The notes beneath the pieces were generated by a model. That model was not told the origin of the DNA. It saw nothing but the letters and a program-made list of their open reading frames with translations, and made no database searches. A DNA stretch of 64,000 nucleotides from Ligula intestinalis (Eukaryota > Platyhelminthes > Cestoda > Diphyllobothriidea > Diphyllobothriidae). The stretch is taken from the NCBI GenBank assembly GCA_036362985.1, contig JAYGXS010000003.1, positions 4,113,260-4,177,259 on the forward strand, written 5' to 3'. Made by a program: the position numbers and the translations under genes. This document shows positions 63,716 to 64,000 of the stretch, piece after piece; positions within the stretch are counted from its first letter, which is position 1; every line of letters starts with the position of its first letter.

Positions 63716-64000
63716 ATGGGCAGCAGAGTTCACTTCAGTTTGCCCGAGTTCAGAGAGGAGGCTCTAGCTGCTTCTCTCCTTTCTTCCAATTACCGTCAAT
63801 AGCATCATCAAGCCATGAGGACATTCGGGAATGTGCCAGACAGTGGTGAAATGAAAATATGTCCATATAAATTAGACCAATCAGCTGGTGTCCTCAAGTG
63901 GGAAGCAGCTCTACTAACTTTCGGACTCATCCGACTGGCGGGTAGAGTCCTACTCCTGGCTGCAGCTTGCACGTTATCATGTGCATTGCATATGGGTGCA
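63716..64000. other. Right edge, nothing recognised
   Basis: The last 285 bases show no coding region or repeat that I can name. Confidence 0.4.

Noticed and set aside
1..64000. CRISPR arrays, bacterial operons, phage or plasmid functions
   Set aside because: No regularly spaced direct repeats with unique spacers and no bacterial gene organisation; all signals are those of an animal genome.

Overview
This window looks like a gene-poor, repeat-dense stretch of a flatworm nuclear genome. A diphyllobothriidean tapeworm is my best guess, but that rests only on style: very long introns, tRNA-like SINEs, and many Penelope-like elements (PLEs) beside CR1-, RTE- and Jockey-type LINEs. There is no bacterial gene organisation. 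All host coding sequence is in short exons with splice sites. One 10-base run of N marks an assembly gap at 22212-22221.

Two host genes are readable. On the + strand, eight exons between 10317 and 26493 encode the C-terminal part of the RNA polymerase II CTD phosphatase FCP1 (CTDP1). They carry the segment before BRCT, the BRCT domain, an acidic/serine-rich tail and the stop codon. All seven exon junctions agree in reading phase. The catalytic FCPH domain is not in the window and should lie to the left. On the - strand, six exons between 53872 and 33315 encode most of a GH65-type protein-glucosylgalactosylhydroxylysine glucosidase (PGGHG/ATHL1), including the catalytic (alpha/alpha)6-barrel motifs. 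Its N-terminal exons are beyond the right edge, and one internal exon of about 130 nt was not found.

Everything else is intron or intergenic DNA filled with transposons. 0-2.4 kb: 5' part of a CR1-like LINE. 3.4-6.3 kb: PLE copies. 6.4-7.1 kb: RTE fragment. 7.4-10.25 kb: a PLE interrupted by a hAT transposon with a perfect 8-bp target duplication. 10.3-26.5 kb: FCP1 exons with intronic LINE, PLE and SINE insertions. 26.7-32.6 kb: PLE repeats, a Jockey-type 3' fragment, an RTE LINE and another PLE. 34.8-39.0 kb: a near full-length dead CR1-like LINE, sibling of the one at the left edge. 44.3-53.4 kb: SINEs, two tandem Jockey-type 3' ends, PLE and RTE fragments. 53.9-56.6 kb: small PLE pieces and unassigned DNA. 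56.85-60.64 kb: a near full-length Jockey-type LINE with a PHD-like finger, endonuclease, RT and a 2A-like motif. 61.56-63.7 kb: the best preserved PLE, flanked by inverted copies of its own 3' end.

The strongest leads are: (i) PLE ends throughout the window share a CTGANGA-hairpin-GAAA layout that resembles hammerhead ribozymes; (ii) the PLE at 61.6-63.7 kb has a hydrophobic C-terminal tail encoded inside its inverted terminal repeat; (iii) a 2A-like NPGP motif lies upstream of a LINE endonuclease/RT; (iv) transposons or microsatellites end within about 0-70 bp of three FCP1 splice acceptors.
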